A stretch of DNA of 45,840 nucleotides from Mesorhizobium sp. 65-26 (GTDB lineage Bacteria; Pseudomonadota; Alphaproteobacteria; Rhizobiales; Rhizobiaceae): contig MKVL01000024.1 of NCBI GenBank assembly GCA_001899205.1, positions 1 to 45,840 of the forward strand, in the 5' to 3' direction. Below, one piece after another: positions 25,101-34,033 of this stretch; within the stretch, counting starts at the first letter, position 1, and every line of letters starts with the position of its first letter. The translations under genes were made by a program, and so were the position numbers. The notes under the pieces are model-generated. The model was not told where the DNA came from, searched no databases, and saw only the letters and a program-made list of their open reading frames with translations.

Positions 25101-26114
25101 TTAAAGTAGCCCAGCAGCTGTCATGAGGTCGGTGACCTTCTTAGTGTCCAGATTCGACGGCTCAACTTTCGGTGCCTGCAGGTCCTTCAGCGGAACCAGC
25201 GCCGGATTGCTGTCTGCGCCGAGGCCTATGGCATATTCGAAAGACGTGCCAGTTTTCAGGACGTCCTGACCACCCTTGCCGGTGATCCATTTCAGAAATG
25301 CCTGCGCATCCTTGGGGTGCTTGCTCGAAGCGAGCACGCCGCCGCCGGAAATGCTGATGAATGCGCCGGGATCCTGATTTTTAAAATAGAGCAAGCGGAT
25401 GTTGTTGCTGTTTTCGCCAGTCTTTGCCTGATCTCCGTAGTAGTAATAGTGGAAGATCACGGCACCTTCGATCTCGCCGGCGTTGACTGCTTTCATGGCG
25501 GCGCTGTTGCCGCGGTAGGCAATGACGTTCGACTTCATCCCCTTCAGCCACTCTGCCGTATCAACTTCGCCTTTGATTTCGAGCAGGGCACCGACAATCG
25601 ATTGGAAATCCGGACCTGATGGAGATGCGCCCCAGCGGCCCTTCCAGCTCGGGTCGGCCAGATCCAGCAGCGACCTAGGCAGCTTGTCGGCGGTCAGCTT
25701 TGTTTTGTCGTAAGCAAAGACGGTGCTGCGCGCGGCGATGCCAACCCTATGACCACTGGCGGGTTGGAATTCTTTAGGCACACGCGCCAGAGTGTCCGAG
25801 TCGACCGGCGCAAACAGGCCGGCCTTGTTGACCAGCGCCATAGCGGGCGAATTCTCTGTTAGAAACACATCGGCTGGCGAGGCGGCGCCTTCACTGACAA
25901 TCTGATTGGCGAATTCTGGGTCTTCTCCGTTGCGTATGGTGACCTTGATACCGGTATCCTTCGTGAAACCTTCCGCCCATTCCTTCGCAAGGCTCTCGTG
26001 CTGGGCATTATAGACAATGATACCGTCGTTTGCGTTCTGAGCGGTCGCCGGCCCGACGGCAAAGACCGAGGGAAACGCCACGGCGCTCACGAAAATTGAA
26101 AGGGCGGATCTCAT
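25101..26114 (-). CDS. FbpA/AfuA-like Fe(III) ABC-transporter substrate-binding protein (orphan)
   Basis: I start at ATG 26114 (GGAG upstream), giving 337 residues with a signal peptide. It matches class II periplasmic iron-binding proteins (FbpA type): an N-terminal strand VYNAQHESLAKEW, the DVFLTENS segment, and a Tyr cluster HYYYYGDQ that in FbpA provides the Fe(III)-coordinating tyrosines. No permease or ATPase gene is next to it, so it is either an orphan that serves a transporter encoded elsewhere or a stand-alone buffer of Fe(III). Confidence 0.85.
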   Translation of the reverse strand: MRSALSIFVSAVAFPSVFAVGPATAQNANDGIIVYNAQHESLAKEWAEGFTKDTGIKVTIRNGEDPEFANQIVSEGAASPADVFLTENSPAMALVNKAGLFAPVDSDTLARVPKEFQPASGHRVGIAARSTVFAYDKTKLTADKLPRSLLDLADPSWKGRWGASPSGPDFQSIVGALLEIKGEVDTAEWLKGMKSNVIAYRGNSAAMKAVNAGEIEGAVIFHYYYYGDQAKTGENSNNIRLLYFKNQDPGAFISISGGGVLASSKHPKDAQAFLKWITGKGGQDVLKTGTSFEYAIGLGADSNPALVPLKDLQAPKVEPSNLDTKKVTDLMTAAGLL

Positions 26115-26285
26115 CGGATGCTCCAGGCTGGTGGCTGACATTAGCCAACCAGCTGTTAGTCATACTTGACCATCAGTGTCAACATATTAAAGCCTGCCAG
26201 CGGGCGCTGCTGGCGGCGGTCCTGCATCGGCATAGCGATACGCCGCAAGACTTCCGAGCCGGTGCCGAGTGCGACGGCGACACCT

Positions 26286-26849
26286 CTACCTCGCCCAAAT
26301 AGATCGCAACACCCACCGTCGGCCATCGCCACGGAAGTCGGTGATGCTCAAAGGCTCGACATCAAGTCGCCATGCGGCCTGGAGTGGCGCTTCGAGGATA
26401 AGCAGGATTGCCGCACGTACAAAGGCCGCATGGGTCACCACGACCATATGGCCGCGCTCGGTTAAAAGTTGCGTCATGAATGATGAGGCGCGGCTCGAGG
26501 CGTCCGCCAATGACTCGCCTCCGTGAGGAGACGAAGTCGGGTCAGACAGCCAGGCCGCCATCCCGTTAGGGTCCTCGCTTGAAACATCTGCAATCGGCTT
26601 TCCAGACCACTGCGCAAAATCGAGATCCTGCAGGATCGGCACCACCGCGGGTTCCAAAGCAAGCGCCGCGGCTGTCTGCTTGGCCCGCAATGCGGGGCTG
26701 GACCAAACCTGATCAGCTCTGCGGAGTCTCGGCCTGAGTTCCTTGGCGAGCGCGATCGCCCGCGCCTCCAAAGGTTCATCCAGTGGAAACCGAGCTTTGC
26801 GCGCCGATACAGTGGCGCCGGCGCAAATCATTGTGAGGCGCGTGGACAT
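26286..26849 (-). CDS. Histidine-phosphatase-fold protein lacking the catalytic His
   Basis: About 187 residues from ATG 26849; the longer frame to 26978 runs into the riboswitch region on the other strand. It has the phosphoglycerate-mutase-like fold: SSPALRAKQTAAAL, DLDFAQWSGK, PHGGES and VVVTHAAFVR. The usual N-terminal RHG motif, whose His is phosphorylated, reads ICAGATVS, with Ala (codon GCC) in the His place; the second His (VTHAA) is kept. Similar proteins lie beside cbtBA in rhizobia. Here it is divergent from the riboswitch and cbtBA. It is probably a non-catalytic or altered member; a regulatory or binding role is inference. Confidence 0.75.
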   Translation of the reverse strand: MSTRLTMICAGATVSARKARFPLDEPLEARAIALAKELRPRLRRADQVWSSPALRAKQTAAALALEPAVVPILQDLDFAQWSGKPIADVSSEDPNGMAAWLSDPTSSPHGGESLADASSRASSFMTQLLTERGHMVVVTHAAFVRAAILLILEAPLQAAWRLDVEPLSITDFRGDGRRWVLRSIWAR

Positions 26850-26899
26850 CAGATGCAATTTCGCAATTTGAGAGACGATTGCGATCCCGTTGCAATCGT

Positions 26900-27065
26900 A
26901 ATGCATTGACAGATGGTTCGTCGGCTGAATAGGGTCGCTGCCAAGATACGGGTTTGGAAGCTGGTGTAAATCCGGCACGGTCGCGCCACTGTGATCGGCT
27001 AGCGTTTAGATGCGCTTGCCGAAAGTCAGGTCTTCTCCCGTAGCTGATAGTTCGATCAACGGGAC
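26900..27065 (+). promoter_or_regulatory. Cobalamin (B12) riboswitch
   Basis: The conserved core is easy to see: GGTGTAAATCC (about 26963-26973; family GGTGAAAATCC), then CGCGCCACTGTGA (family CCCGCAACTGTAA), and AGTCAGG near 27025, followed by a likely regulatory stem before AGGAGAGG and the cbtB ATG at 27088. It should lower expression of the cobalt uptake genes when B12 is plentiful. Boundaries are approximate. Confidence 0.88.
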
Positions 27066-27087
27066 GCAGCATCCCAGGAGAGGTCAA

Positions 27088-27296
27088 ATGTCCGACACTA
27101 CCTTCGCGCCAGAAATCCGTCCTGTACCATTCAAATTGGAGAGCTTCTGCCATGGGCGATCTTTGGCGGACTGCTCCTCTTGCTGGCAATCTATTTCGTG
27201 GGCGCCGAAGAAGGCGCGACATCGATGATCTCCGGCATGTACGTTCATGAATTTGTCCATGATGGTCGCCACCTGCTCGGCTTCCCCTGCCACTAA
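27088..27296 (+). pseudogene. cbtB: cbtB, cobalt transporter subunit, with a one-base frameshift
   Basis: From ATG 27088 the frame reads MSDTTFAPEIRPVPFK, then changes. The rest is found one frame over: GELLPWAIFGGLLLLLAIYF, then VHEFVHDGRHLLGFPCH and TAA at 27294-27296. That C-terminus (HD.RH..GFPCH) is the signature of CbtB, a one-helix subunit with a C-terminal His/Cys metal site. The 209 bases are one short of 70 codons. The shift is at the A run 27133-27135 (AAA where AAAA restores RPVPFKIGELLPW). Either a true mutation or a sequencing slip. Confidence 0.8.
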
Positions 27297-27307
27297 GGAT
27301 CACGGAC

Positions 27308-28045
27308 ATGGTTGGAAATTTGCTCCTTCGCGGAATGCTCGTCGGCGTTTTCGCGGGACTACTCGCACTCGGCTTCGCCAAGGTTTTCGGTGAACCGCAG
27401 GTCGACCGCGCGATTGTGTTCGAAGAACAACAAAGCCAGGCCGCCGACGAAGCTCCGGAGCCTGAGTTCGTTAGTCGCGAGACCCAAGCCGGCTTCGGCC
27501 TACTGACCGGCCTGGTGGTCTATGGCGCTTCGATTGGCGGATTGTTCTCTCTGGTCTTTGCCTATGTATACGGTCGCGCCAGCAACTTTGGCCCGCGTGG
27601 AACGGCGGCGCTGCTTGCACTGGCAGGATTCGTCGCTATCGTGCTCGTTCCATATCTCAAATATCCGGCCAATCCTCCGGCGGTCAGCAACCCCGATACC
27701 CTCGGCGTTCGAACCGAACTCTTCTTCATTATGCTTGTGCTGTCGGTTACAGCGCTTGCAGGCGCGGTCGCATTGACGCGGCGTCTGTCGTCGCAGTACG
27801 GCGCATGGAATGCAACGGTCATTGCCGGTGTTGCTTTCATCATCGTCATTGCCATCGTGCAATATGCGATGCCGGCTATCAGCGAGATGCCGGAGCAGTT
27901 CTCCGCCGATCTCTTGTGGAGGTTTCGCATAGCGGCTTTAGGAATACAGGTTGTGCTGTGGACGACGATCGGTCTCGCTTTTGGCGCGTTGGTCGAGAAT
28001 GGCTTTCCGGACGTTGCAGCCGGCAAACTTATTCGCAGCCGCTAG
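27308..28045 (+). CDS. cbtA: CbtA-family cobalt transporter
   Basis: 245 residues with about six membrane helices. It matches the CbtA family: N-terminal LLLRGMLVGVFAGLLALGFA, an acidic periplasmic loop (FEEQQSQAADEAPEPE) and the VPYLKYPANPPAVSNPDT motif. CbtA with CbtB is predicted to take up cobalt for B12 synthesis, and the cobalamin riboswitch upstream supports that. The start is 12 bases after the cbtB stop. If the cbtB frameshift is real, transport may be impaired. Confidence 0.9.
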   Translation: MVGNLLLRGMLVGVFAGLLALGFAKVFGEPQVDRAIVFEEQQSQAADEAPEPEFVSRETQAGFGLLTGLVVYGASIGGLFSLVFAYVYGRASNFGPRGTAALLALAGFVAIVLVPYLKYPANPPAVSNPDTLGVRTELFFIMLVLSVTALAGAVALTRRLSSQYGAWNATVIAGVAFIIVIAIVQYAMPAISEMPEQFSADLLWRFRIAALGIQVVLWTTIGLAFGALVENGFPDVAAGKLIRSR

Positions 28046-28074
28046 CGCGGTAGGCGCTCAAGCTGGAACTATAG

Positions 28075-28110
28075 GCTCGCGACTTAGCTGGTCGCGGGCA
28101 TTTCTTTTTT
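28075..28110 (+). terminator. Rho-independent terminator after cbtA
   Basis: Stem GCTCGCGAC (28075-28083) with GTCGCGGGC (28091-28099), loop TTAGCTG, then ATTTCTTTTTT. It marks the end of the cbtBA transcript. The bases on to 28312 hold no gene I can support. Confidence 0.85.
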
Positions 28111-28311
28111 GCGTCGTCTCTTGATAGAAAATGACCGTGTTCACACAGTCCATTCTACGCTGGCGACGGGGTCCAGCGAGAGAGGTTTCAAGACGGAAAA
28201 TTGCCTGCAGTTTTCTATTGCCGGGAAACCACCTCTTTGAGGGTTCGGATTCTGGAAGCCAAACGTACCCTAAAAACATACTCATCTGGGACGGTCGGCA
28301 CAACAGAGCCA

Positions 28312-31300
28312 TCATTCGGCAGCAAGGTCGAACATCGCAGGCTCCGTGAGCGCAACCTCGCCGATCGTAGATGCGATGCTCTTCGGCAACCGCCAACCCT
28401 TGACCAACCCATAGATCGCGGGGATCACCACAAGGGTCAGCAGGGTGGACGAGATCATGCCACCGATCATCGGCACGGCGATGCGCTGCATCACTTCCGA
28501 CCCGGTGCCTGTGCTCCAGAGGATCGGGATCAGACCGGCCATGATGGCAACGACAGTCATCATCTTCGGCCGGACGCGCTCCACCGCGCCAAGCAAGATC
28601 GCCTCATGGAGATCTGCCCGGACGAACGGCTGTTTGTGTGCGTCCCGGTCAGCTTTCACTTCGGCCATGGCCTGCTCCAGATAGATCAGCATGACGACAC
28701 CGGTCTCCGCGGCGACGCCGGCGAGCGCGATGAAGCCAACCGCGACCGCCACCGACATGTTGAAGCCGAGCCACCACATCAGCCAGATTCCGCCGATAAG
28801 GGCAAACGGCAAGGACAGCATGACAATCAACGTCTCGGTGAGCGCGCGGAAGTTGAGATAGAGCAGCAGGAAGATGATGAGCAGCGTGACGGGCACGACG
28901 ATCTTCATCCGCGCCGCGGCCCGCTCCAGATACTCGAACTGCCCGCTCCAGGCGACCGAATAGCCGGGCGGCAGCTTCACCGTCGCCGCGACGGCCTTCT
29001 GGGCGTCGGCGACATAGCCACCCAGATCCCGACCGTTGATGTCGACGAAGATGTAGGTCGCGAGCTGGCCATTCTCAGTGCGGATCGAGGTCGCGCCGCG
29101 CGTCAACTGGACTTTCGCCACTTCGCCAAGCGGAATGGCGCCGCCACCGGGCAACGGCACTTCGACGTCGGTAGCGATCGACTGAGGATTCGAGCGCAGA
29201 TCGCGGGGATAGCGGATATTGACCCCATAGCGCTCACGTCCCTCGACGGTTGTCGTCACGGTCTCGCCACCGAGCGCGGTCGCGATGACGTCCTGGACGG
29301 CGCCGACGGCAAGGCCGTACCGGCCGAGCGCCTCGCGATCCGGGACGATGTCGAGATAGTAGCCGCCGATCACCCGCTCGGCATAGGCACTCGACGTGCC
29401 CGGAACCGTTTTGAGGGCCGCTTCGATCTGGCGCGCGACCTGTTCCATCTGCGTCAGGTCTGTGCCGAAGACCTTGACGCCAACCGGCGTCCGGATGCCA
29501 GTCGAAAGCATGTCGATACGAGCTCGGATCGGCATGGTCCAGGCGTTGGAGACGCCTGGGAACTGCAGAGCCTTGTCCATCTCGTTCTTCAGGCTGTCGA
29601 TGGTGACACCGGTCCGCCACTGGCCCTTTGGTTTCAGGTTGATGATGGTCTCGAACATCTCGGTAGGAGCCGGGTCGGTCGCGGTCATCGCCCTCCCCGC
29701 TTTGCCATAGACCGAATCTACCTCTGGAAAGGACTTGATGATCCGATCCTGCATTTGCAGGAGTTCCGCCGCCTTGGTGACGGAGATTCCCGGCAGGGTC
29801 GTCGGCATGTACATCAGCGTGCCTTCGTTCAGGCTCGGCATAAATTCCGAACCGATCTGGCTCACCGGCCAGACGGAGCCGCCAAGCACCACAAGCGCGA
29901 GCACGATAGTGAGCGTCTTCGCCTTCAGCACGCCGCGAATGACAGGGCGGTAGATCCAGATCAGGAACCGGTTGATCGGGTTCTTGTGCTCCGGGATGAT
30001 ACGGCCGCGAACGAAGACCACCATCAAGGCTGGCACAAGCGTGACCGACAGGATCGCCGCGGCCGCCATGGAGAAGGTCTTGGTGAAGGCGAGAGGACCG
30101 AACATCCGGCCTTCCTGCGACTCCAGCGTAAAGATCGGCAGGAACGATACCGTTATGACGAGAAGGCTGAAGAACAGCGCCGGACCAACTTCGCTCGCTG
30201 CATCGATCAGAATCTGAACCCGCGGCTTGCCAGGAGGAGCACGCTCCAGATGCTTGTGAGCATTCTCGATCATGACAATCGCGGCGTCGATCATCGCGCC
30301 GACGGCGATGGCGATGCCGCCGAGGCTCATGATGTTGGAGCCGAGCCCGATGGCCTTCATGGCGCCGAACGCCATCAGGATGCCGACCGGCAGCATCAAG
30401 ATGGCGACGAGTGCGCTGCGCAGGTGAAGGAGGAACACGACGCAGACCAGGGCGACGATGACACTTTCCTCGAAGAGCGTGCCCTTCAACGTCTCGATCG
30501 CCGCTTCGATGAGATGCGAGCGGTCGTAGACCGGCACAATCTCGGCACCCTTGGGAAGGCTCCCGGCGATGTCGCCCAAGCGTTGCTTAACGTGCTCGAT
30601 CACAGTCAGAGCATTGGCCCCGAACCTCTGCAGGACTATGCCACTCGCGACCTCGCCTTCGCCGTTGAGTTCGGTAATGCCGCGCCGTTCGTCGGGACCA
30701 ATCTCGATCCTGGCGACGTCCTTGAGGCGTAGAGGCACGCCCTGGTCCGTTTTCAGGACGATGTCTTCGATATCGACCGTCGACTTGATGTAGCCGCGGC
30801 CACGCACCATGAACTCGAATTCGGATAGCTCCAGCGTGCGCCCGCCGACATCGCGATTGCTGGCGCGCACGGCGTCACGAACCATCGATAGCGATATGCC
30901 CTGGGCGCGCAGGCGCAACGGATCAACGACGATATTGTACTGCTTGACGAAGCCGCCGACGCTTGCGACCTCGGCGACACCCTCCGCCTTGGAGGCGGCG
31001 TATCGCACCACCCAGTCCTGCAGAGACCGCAGCTCGGCCAGCGTCATGTCCTTGGCGACGACGGCGTACTGATAGACCCAGCCGACGCCGGTCGCATCGG
31101 GACCGAGGCCCGGCGTGACGCCGGCCGGCAGGCGCTGCGCGGCAGCGTTGAGGTATTCGAGCACGCGGCTGCGCGCCCAATAGGGGTCCGTGCCGTCCTC
31201 GAAGATGACATAGACGAAGGAAACGCCGAAGAAGGAGAACCCCCGCACCACCTTGGACTTCGGCACCGTCAGCATTGCCGTCGTCAGGGGATAGGTGACC

Positions 31301-31491
31301 TGGTCCTCGACCACCTGCGGCGCCTGGCCGGGATACTCGGTGTAGACGATGACCTGGACGTCCGAAAGGTCTGGAATGGCGTCCAGCGGAAGCGTCTTCA
31401 GCGCGTAGGCTCCGGCGGCCACAGCGAAGGCTGTGGCGACAAAGATCAGGACGAGATTGCGTGCGGACCACGCGATGAGCCGGGCAATCAT
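28312..31491 (-). CDS. cusA: CusA-type Cu(I)/Ag(I) RND efflux pump
   Basis: 1059 residues with the RND layout (helix 1, a large periplasmic domain, helices 2-7, a second periplasmic domain, helices 8-12). The three methionines that define CusA substrate binding (Met573, Met623, Met672 in E. coli) are kept with the same spacing: YMPTTLPG, then +50 TEMFET, then +49 IDMLSTG. This favours Cu/Ag over the Zn/Co/Cd CzcA branch. It takes metal from the periplasm or CusF and expels it with CusB and a TolC-like duct. Its ATG overlaps the cusB stop by 4 bases (31488-31491). Confidence 0.95.
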   Translation of the reverse strand: MIARLIAWSARNLVLIFVATAFAVAAGAYALKTLPLDAIPDLSDVQVIVYTEYPGQAPQVVEDQVTYPLTTAMLTVPKSKVVRGFSFFGVSFVYVIFEDGTDPYWARSRVLEYLNAAAQRLPAGVTPGLGPDATGVGWVYQYAVVAKDMTLAELRSLQDWVVRYAASKAEGVAEVASVGGFVKQYNIVVDPLRLRAQGISLSMVRDAVRASNRDVGGRTLELSEFEFMVRGRGYIKSTVDIEDIVLKTDQGVPLRLKDVARIEIGPDERRGITELNGEGEVASGIVLQRFGANALTVIEHVKQRLGDIAGSLPKGAEIVPVYDRSHLIEAAIETLKGTLFEESVIVALVCVVFLLHLRSALVAILMLPVGILMAFGAMKAIGLGSNIMSLGGIAIAVGAMIDAAIVMIENAHKHLERAPPGKPRVQILIDAASEVGPALFFSLLVITVSFLPIFTLESQEGRMFGPLAFTKTFSMAAAAILSVTLVPALMVVFVRGRIIPEHKNPINRFLIWIYRPVIRGVLKAKTLTIVLALVVLGGSVWPVSQIGSEFMPSLNEGTLMYMPTTLPGISVTKAAELLQMQDRIIKSFPEVDSVYGKAGRAMTATDPAPTEMFETIINLKPKGQWRTGVTIDSLKNEMDKALQFPGVSNAWTMPIRARIDMLSTGIRTPVGVKVFGTDLTQMEQVARQIEAALKTVPGTSSAYAERVIGGYYLDIVPDREALGRYGLAVGAVQDVIATALGGETVTTTVEGRERYGVNIRYPRDLRSNPQSIATDVEVPLPGGGAIPLGEVAKVQLTRGATSIRTENGQLATYIFVDINGRDLGGYVADAQKAVAATVKLPPGYSVAWSGQFEYLERAAARMKIVVPVTLLIIFLLLYLNFRALTETLIVMLSLPFALIGGIWLMWWLGFNMSVAVAVGFIALAGVAAETGVVMLIYLEQAMAEVKADRDAHKQPFVRADLHEAILLGAVERVRPKMMTVVAIMAGLIPILWSTGTGSEVMQRIAVPMIGGMISSTLLTLVVIPAIYGLVKGWRLPKSIASTIGEVALTEPAMFDLAAE

Positions 31492-32933
31492 GGCGCGGTC
31501 TCCGAATTCGTCATGCCGCTCAGCGCAGCCTTCAGATTGCTTTCGGCATCGATCAGGAAATTCGCCGCGACCACGACGCGATCGCCGGCCGCAACGCCGT
31601 TGCGGATTTCGGTAAAGCCACCGCCCTGAAGGCCGATCTTGACCTCTCGCGGCTCGAACCGGCCCTCGCCCTTGTCCAGGATCACGACCTGCCGCGTGCC
31701 GGTGTCGATCACAGCGCTATCGGGGACGGCGACGACCGGAGCATTGCTGCCGCTGCCGATCTCAACATTGGCATACATGTCCGGCAGCAACAGACCGTCC
31801 GGATTGGGGATCTCGATCCGCACCTTGGTCGTGCGCGTTTCGTTGCTGACTTGAGGATAGATCAGCGCGACACGGCCGCTGAAAGTCCGGCCGGGCAGAC
31901 TTCGCACCCGGATGGTGGCGACGGCGCCGACCTTCACGGCTCCCAGCTCATATTCGGGGACGTCGGCGACGATCCAGACGGTCGAGACGTCAGCGAGGCG
32001 GAAGAGCACGTCGCCAGGCGACGCTTTCATGCCCTCGACGGCATTGCGCTCGAGGATCAGGCCATCGCGCGGGGCGGTCCAGGTGATGGAGGTCAGAACC
32101 TGACGGGTGCGGTCGATTGCGGTGATCACATCGGGTGGGACCGCAAGATTCTCAAGGCGCTGGCGTGCCCCGGCCGAAGCGCGGCCGCCTTCGTTCAGAT
32201 CTGTAAGATATTGGGCGCTCGCCGCTGCGATCTCTGCCGAATAGAGCCGCATCAGCGGCTCACCCTTTTTGATCCGATCGCCGGTGGTGACGTCCGCTAC
32301 CTTGTCGATGAAGGCATCGGAGCGTGTCGCGACCACTGTGATGCGCCGTTCATCAAGCTGTACGGTGCCGGGCACTCGCACTGGACGAACTATCACCTGC
32401 TCGGTGGCAACCTCCGATCGGACGCCGGTCCGCTGCAGTTTGCCTGTCGCGACTTTGACAGTCGAACCGTCGTCATCCTCGCCCGCGTAGACAGGGATGT
32501 AATCCATCCCCATCGAATCTTTCTTCGGCACCGGCGAGGTGTCGGGAAGGCCCATCGGATTGCGGTAGTACAAGATCCGCTTCGGTTCGCCGTTCGCAGG
32601 CGCAGCGGCAACGGTCGCAGCGGCTACCGGCGGCTTGTCCTCGAAGCTCAGGTCCTGCCCCGCTAGAACGGGCAGGAAGTCCCGTCCATCGGCGGTCTTC
32701 TTCGGAGTTGCCGCATAGGCTGGAAGGCCGTCCGGATCTCGGTAGTAGATCACGGGTCCGGTGGGCGCAGGGTTGGCGTTAGCCGGGACCGTCGCAGTGC
32801 CTTCCAGCCAGGCGACAGCTTGTAGCCACGCAGTGGCAGGCAGCGTGAGATTGCGATTCCCCGCCCAATAGCCTCCAGCCCCCGCCGCCAAAATGGCGAC
32901 GAGGGTGAGGCCAGTACGGCCTGCGCGGCTCAT
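31488..32933 (-). CDS. cusB: CusB-type periplasmic adaptor with heavy-metal-binding domain
   Basis: 481 residues: N-terminal membrane anchor (GLTLVAILAAGAGGYWAG), then two copies of the heavy-metal-binding repeat, the first degenerate (YYRDPDGLPAYAATPKKT) and the second complete (YYRNPMGLPDTSPVPKKD plus SMGMDYIPVY). The membrane-fusion core follows (hairpin, lipoyl and beta-barrel parts). It joins the inner-membrane pump to the outer-membrane channel and passes Cu(I)/Ag(I) to CusA. It overlaps both neighbours by 4 bases (ATGA), so the three genes are one transcript. Confidence 0.93.
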   Translation of the reverse strand: MSRAGRTGLTLVAILAAGAGGYWAGNRNLTLPATAWLQAVAWLEGTATVPANANPAPTGPVIYYRDPDGLPAYAATPKKTADGRDFLPVLAGQDLSFEDKPPVAAATVAAAPANGEPKRILYYRNPMGLPDTSPVPKKDSMGMDYIPVYAGEDDDGSTVKVATGKLQRTGVRSEVATEQVIVRPVRVPGTVQLDERRITVVATRSDAFIDKVADVTTGDRIKKGEPLMRLYSAEIAAASAQYLTDLNEGGRASAGARQRLENLAVPPDVITAIDRTRQVLTSITWTAPRDGLILERNAVEGMKASPGDVLFRLADVSTVWIVADVPEYELGAVKVGAVATIRVRSLPGRTFSGRVALIYPQVSNETRTTKVRIEIPNPDGLLLPDMYANVEIGSGSNAPVVAVPDSAVIDTGTRQVVILDKGEGRFEPREVKIGLQGGGFTEIRNGVAAGDRVVVAANFLIDAESNLKAALSGMTNSETAP

Positions 32934-33337
32934 GGCGTGGCCTTGAATTCGAGCTTGTTTTCGAGAGAGCCGGTTTCGCCCTGCACCTTGGCGCCGATCG
33001 ACAGGCGGTAGCCACCCGGCATCATCAGATTGGCCTTGAAGCGATAGATGCCCGGCTCAGTCGAGGGCAACGGCTCAATCGGCGACGTCATCATCTCCAT
33101 ACCATCCGGCGCCATGTCGACGCGCTGAGCAAAGATCACCGCGTTGGGCACGACCTTGCCGGACCGCTTGTCGACGAGACGAACGGCGACAATCGCGCCA
33201 TCTCCTTTCTTGATCGCGCTTTGGACGAGCTGGAACTCGTAATCGTCGATCCCAGCCTGGGCCATCGAAATGCCCCCACCGAAAGCAAGACCGATCATCG
33301 CCGCGGCTACGACGTGCTTCGCATTAAAAAAGTTCAT
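32930..33337 (-). CDS. FixH/YtkA-like exported protein of the Cus operon
   Basis: I start at ATG 33337, just before the signal peptide (AAAMIGLAFGGGISMAQA), giving 135 residues. The mature part is a beta-sandwich resembling the YtkA-like/FixH family (VAVRLVDKRSGKVVPNAVIF, then PGIYRFKANLMMPGGYRL), with Met-rich segments (DMAPDGMEMM, LMMPGG) fit for Cu(I). Its stop overlaps the cusB start by 4 bases. A periplasmic copper carrier or assembly factor for CusB/CusA is a reasonable inference. Confidence 0.75.
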   Translation of the reverse strand: MNFFNAKHVVAAAMIGLAFGGGISMAQAGIDDYEFQLVQSAIKKGDGAIVAVRLVDKRSGKVVPNAVIFAQRVDMAPDGMEMMTSPIEPLPSTEPGIYRFKANLMMPGGYRLSIGAKVQGETGSLENKLEFKATP

Positions 33338-33482
33338 TGTCAGATTTTCCCAAATTTCATCATTTGGCCGCGCGGAATGCACGGCAGGTTCGTGGCCAGG
33401 CTGTTGCCAAACCCACGGGCTCTCGCCGCAAGGCCGTCAGCCGCGCGGCGACAAACGGCCCCCGATGGAGCCGTTGATGAAT

Positions 33483-33878
33483 CTAGGTTCGTGGAGGTCT
33501 GGGAGGCGGCGGATTGGGCAGCAGATCGTGTCCGACGTCATTGCTCGGCGTGATCACGTCAGCTGCAGACAACCGGGTCAGCGTGATCGCCGCGGTCGTT
33601 GACGCGTTCGGGAAGCACTTGGCGACACATACGATCGCGAGAGGACAGGATTTCTGACAATCAGGTACTGACTGCCGCTGGTCCGAAGGGCATGGCATGC
33701 CGTCCGGCATGGATGCCATATCCGCCATCGTTGCCTTAGGATCGACAGCCATCGTCACCGCAGCAGACGGTGTGACCATCGGCGCGGTTAGAAGGCTCAC
33801 GACTGCCAGAATCGAGAGCAGGCGGGGGAACAAGGTCCAGAACTTCACGCCGGCTACATGGCATATGGTGCGGTGCAA
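33483..33878 (-). CDS. CopL-like small exported protein
   Basis: Up to 131 residues. The first codon of the frame is TTG (33878), with a GTG at 33848 also possible; neither is certain. A signal peptide (LLSILAVVSLLTAPMVTPSA) leads into a Met-rich segment (MADMASMPDGMPCPSD), a Cys cluster (CQKSCPLAIVCVAKC) and a Pro-rich tail (NPPPPRPPR). The plan equals that of the gene at 10147. Such proteins occur in copper loci and may bind Cu or tune expression. It is probably the promoter-proximal gene of the cusBA unit. Confidence 0.55.
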   Translation of the reverse strand: MHRTICHVAGVKFWTLFPRLLSILAVVSLLTAPMVTPSAAVTMAVDPKATMADMASMPDGMPCPSDQRQSVPDCQKSCPLAIVCVAKCFPNASTTAAITLTRLSAADVITPSNDVGHDLLPNPPPPRPPRT

Positions 33879-34033
33879 GAAAAGGTCCCCCGCCTCACAT
33901 TTCCGTCAGGTCATGCTGGCCAACAGCCTGGGTCGTAACTGGGTATGCGGGCGGCCCAGTGCTGGATCAGAGATTCGATTCGAACATCGATGCGAGAGAT
34001 GATAGCCTGGCTTTCGGTCCTCAGGAGGAGGAG

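Noticed and set aside
28201-30732. 843-codon plus-strand open frame
   Set aside because: It is antisense to cusA, whose motifs and length are complete; the translation is low in hydrophobic order and rich in Arg, Asp and His, as typical of shadow frames in GC-rich DNA.
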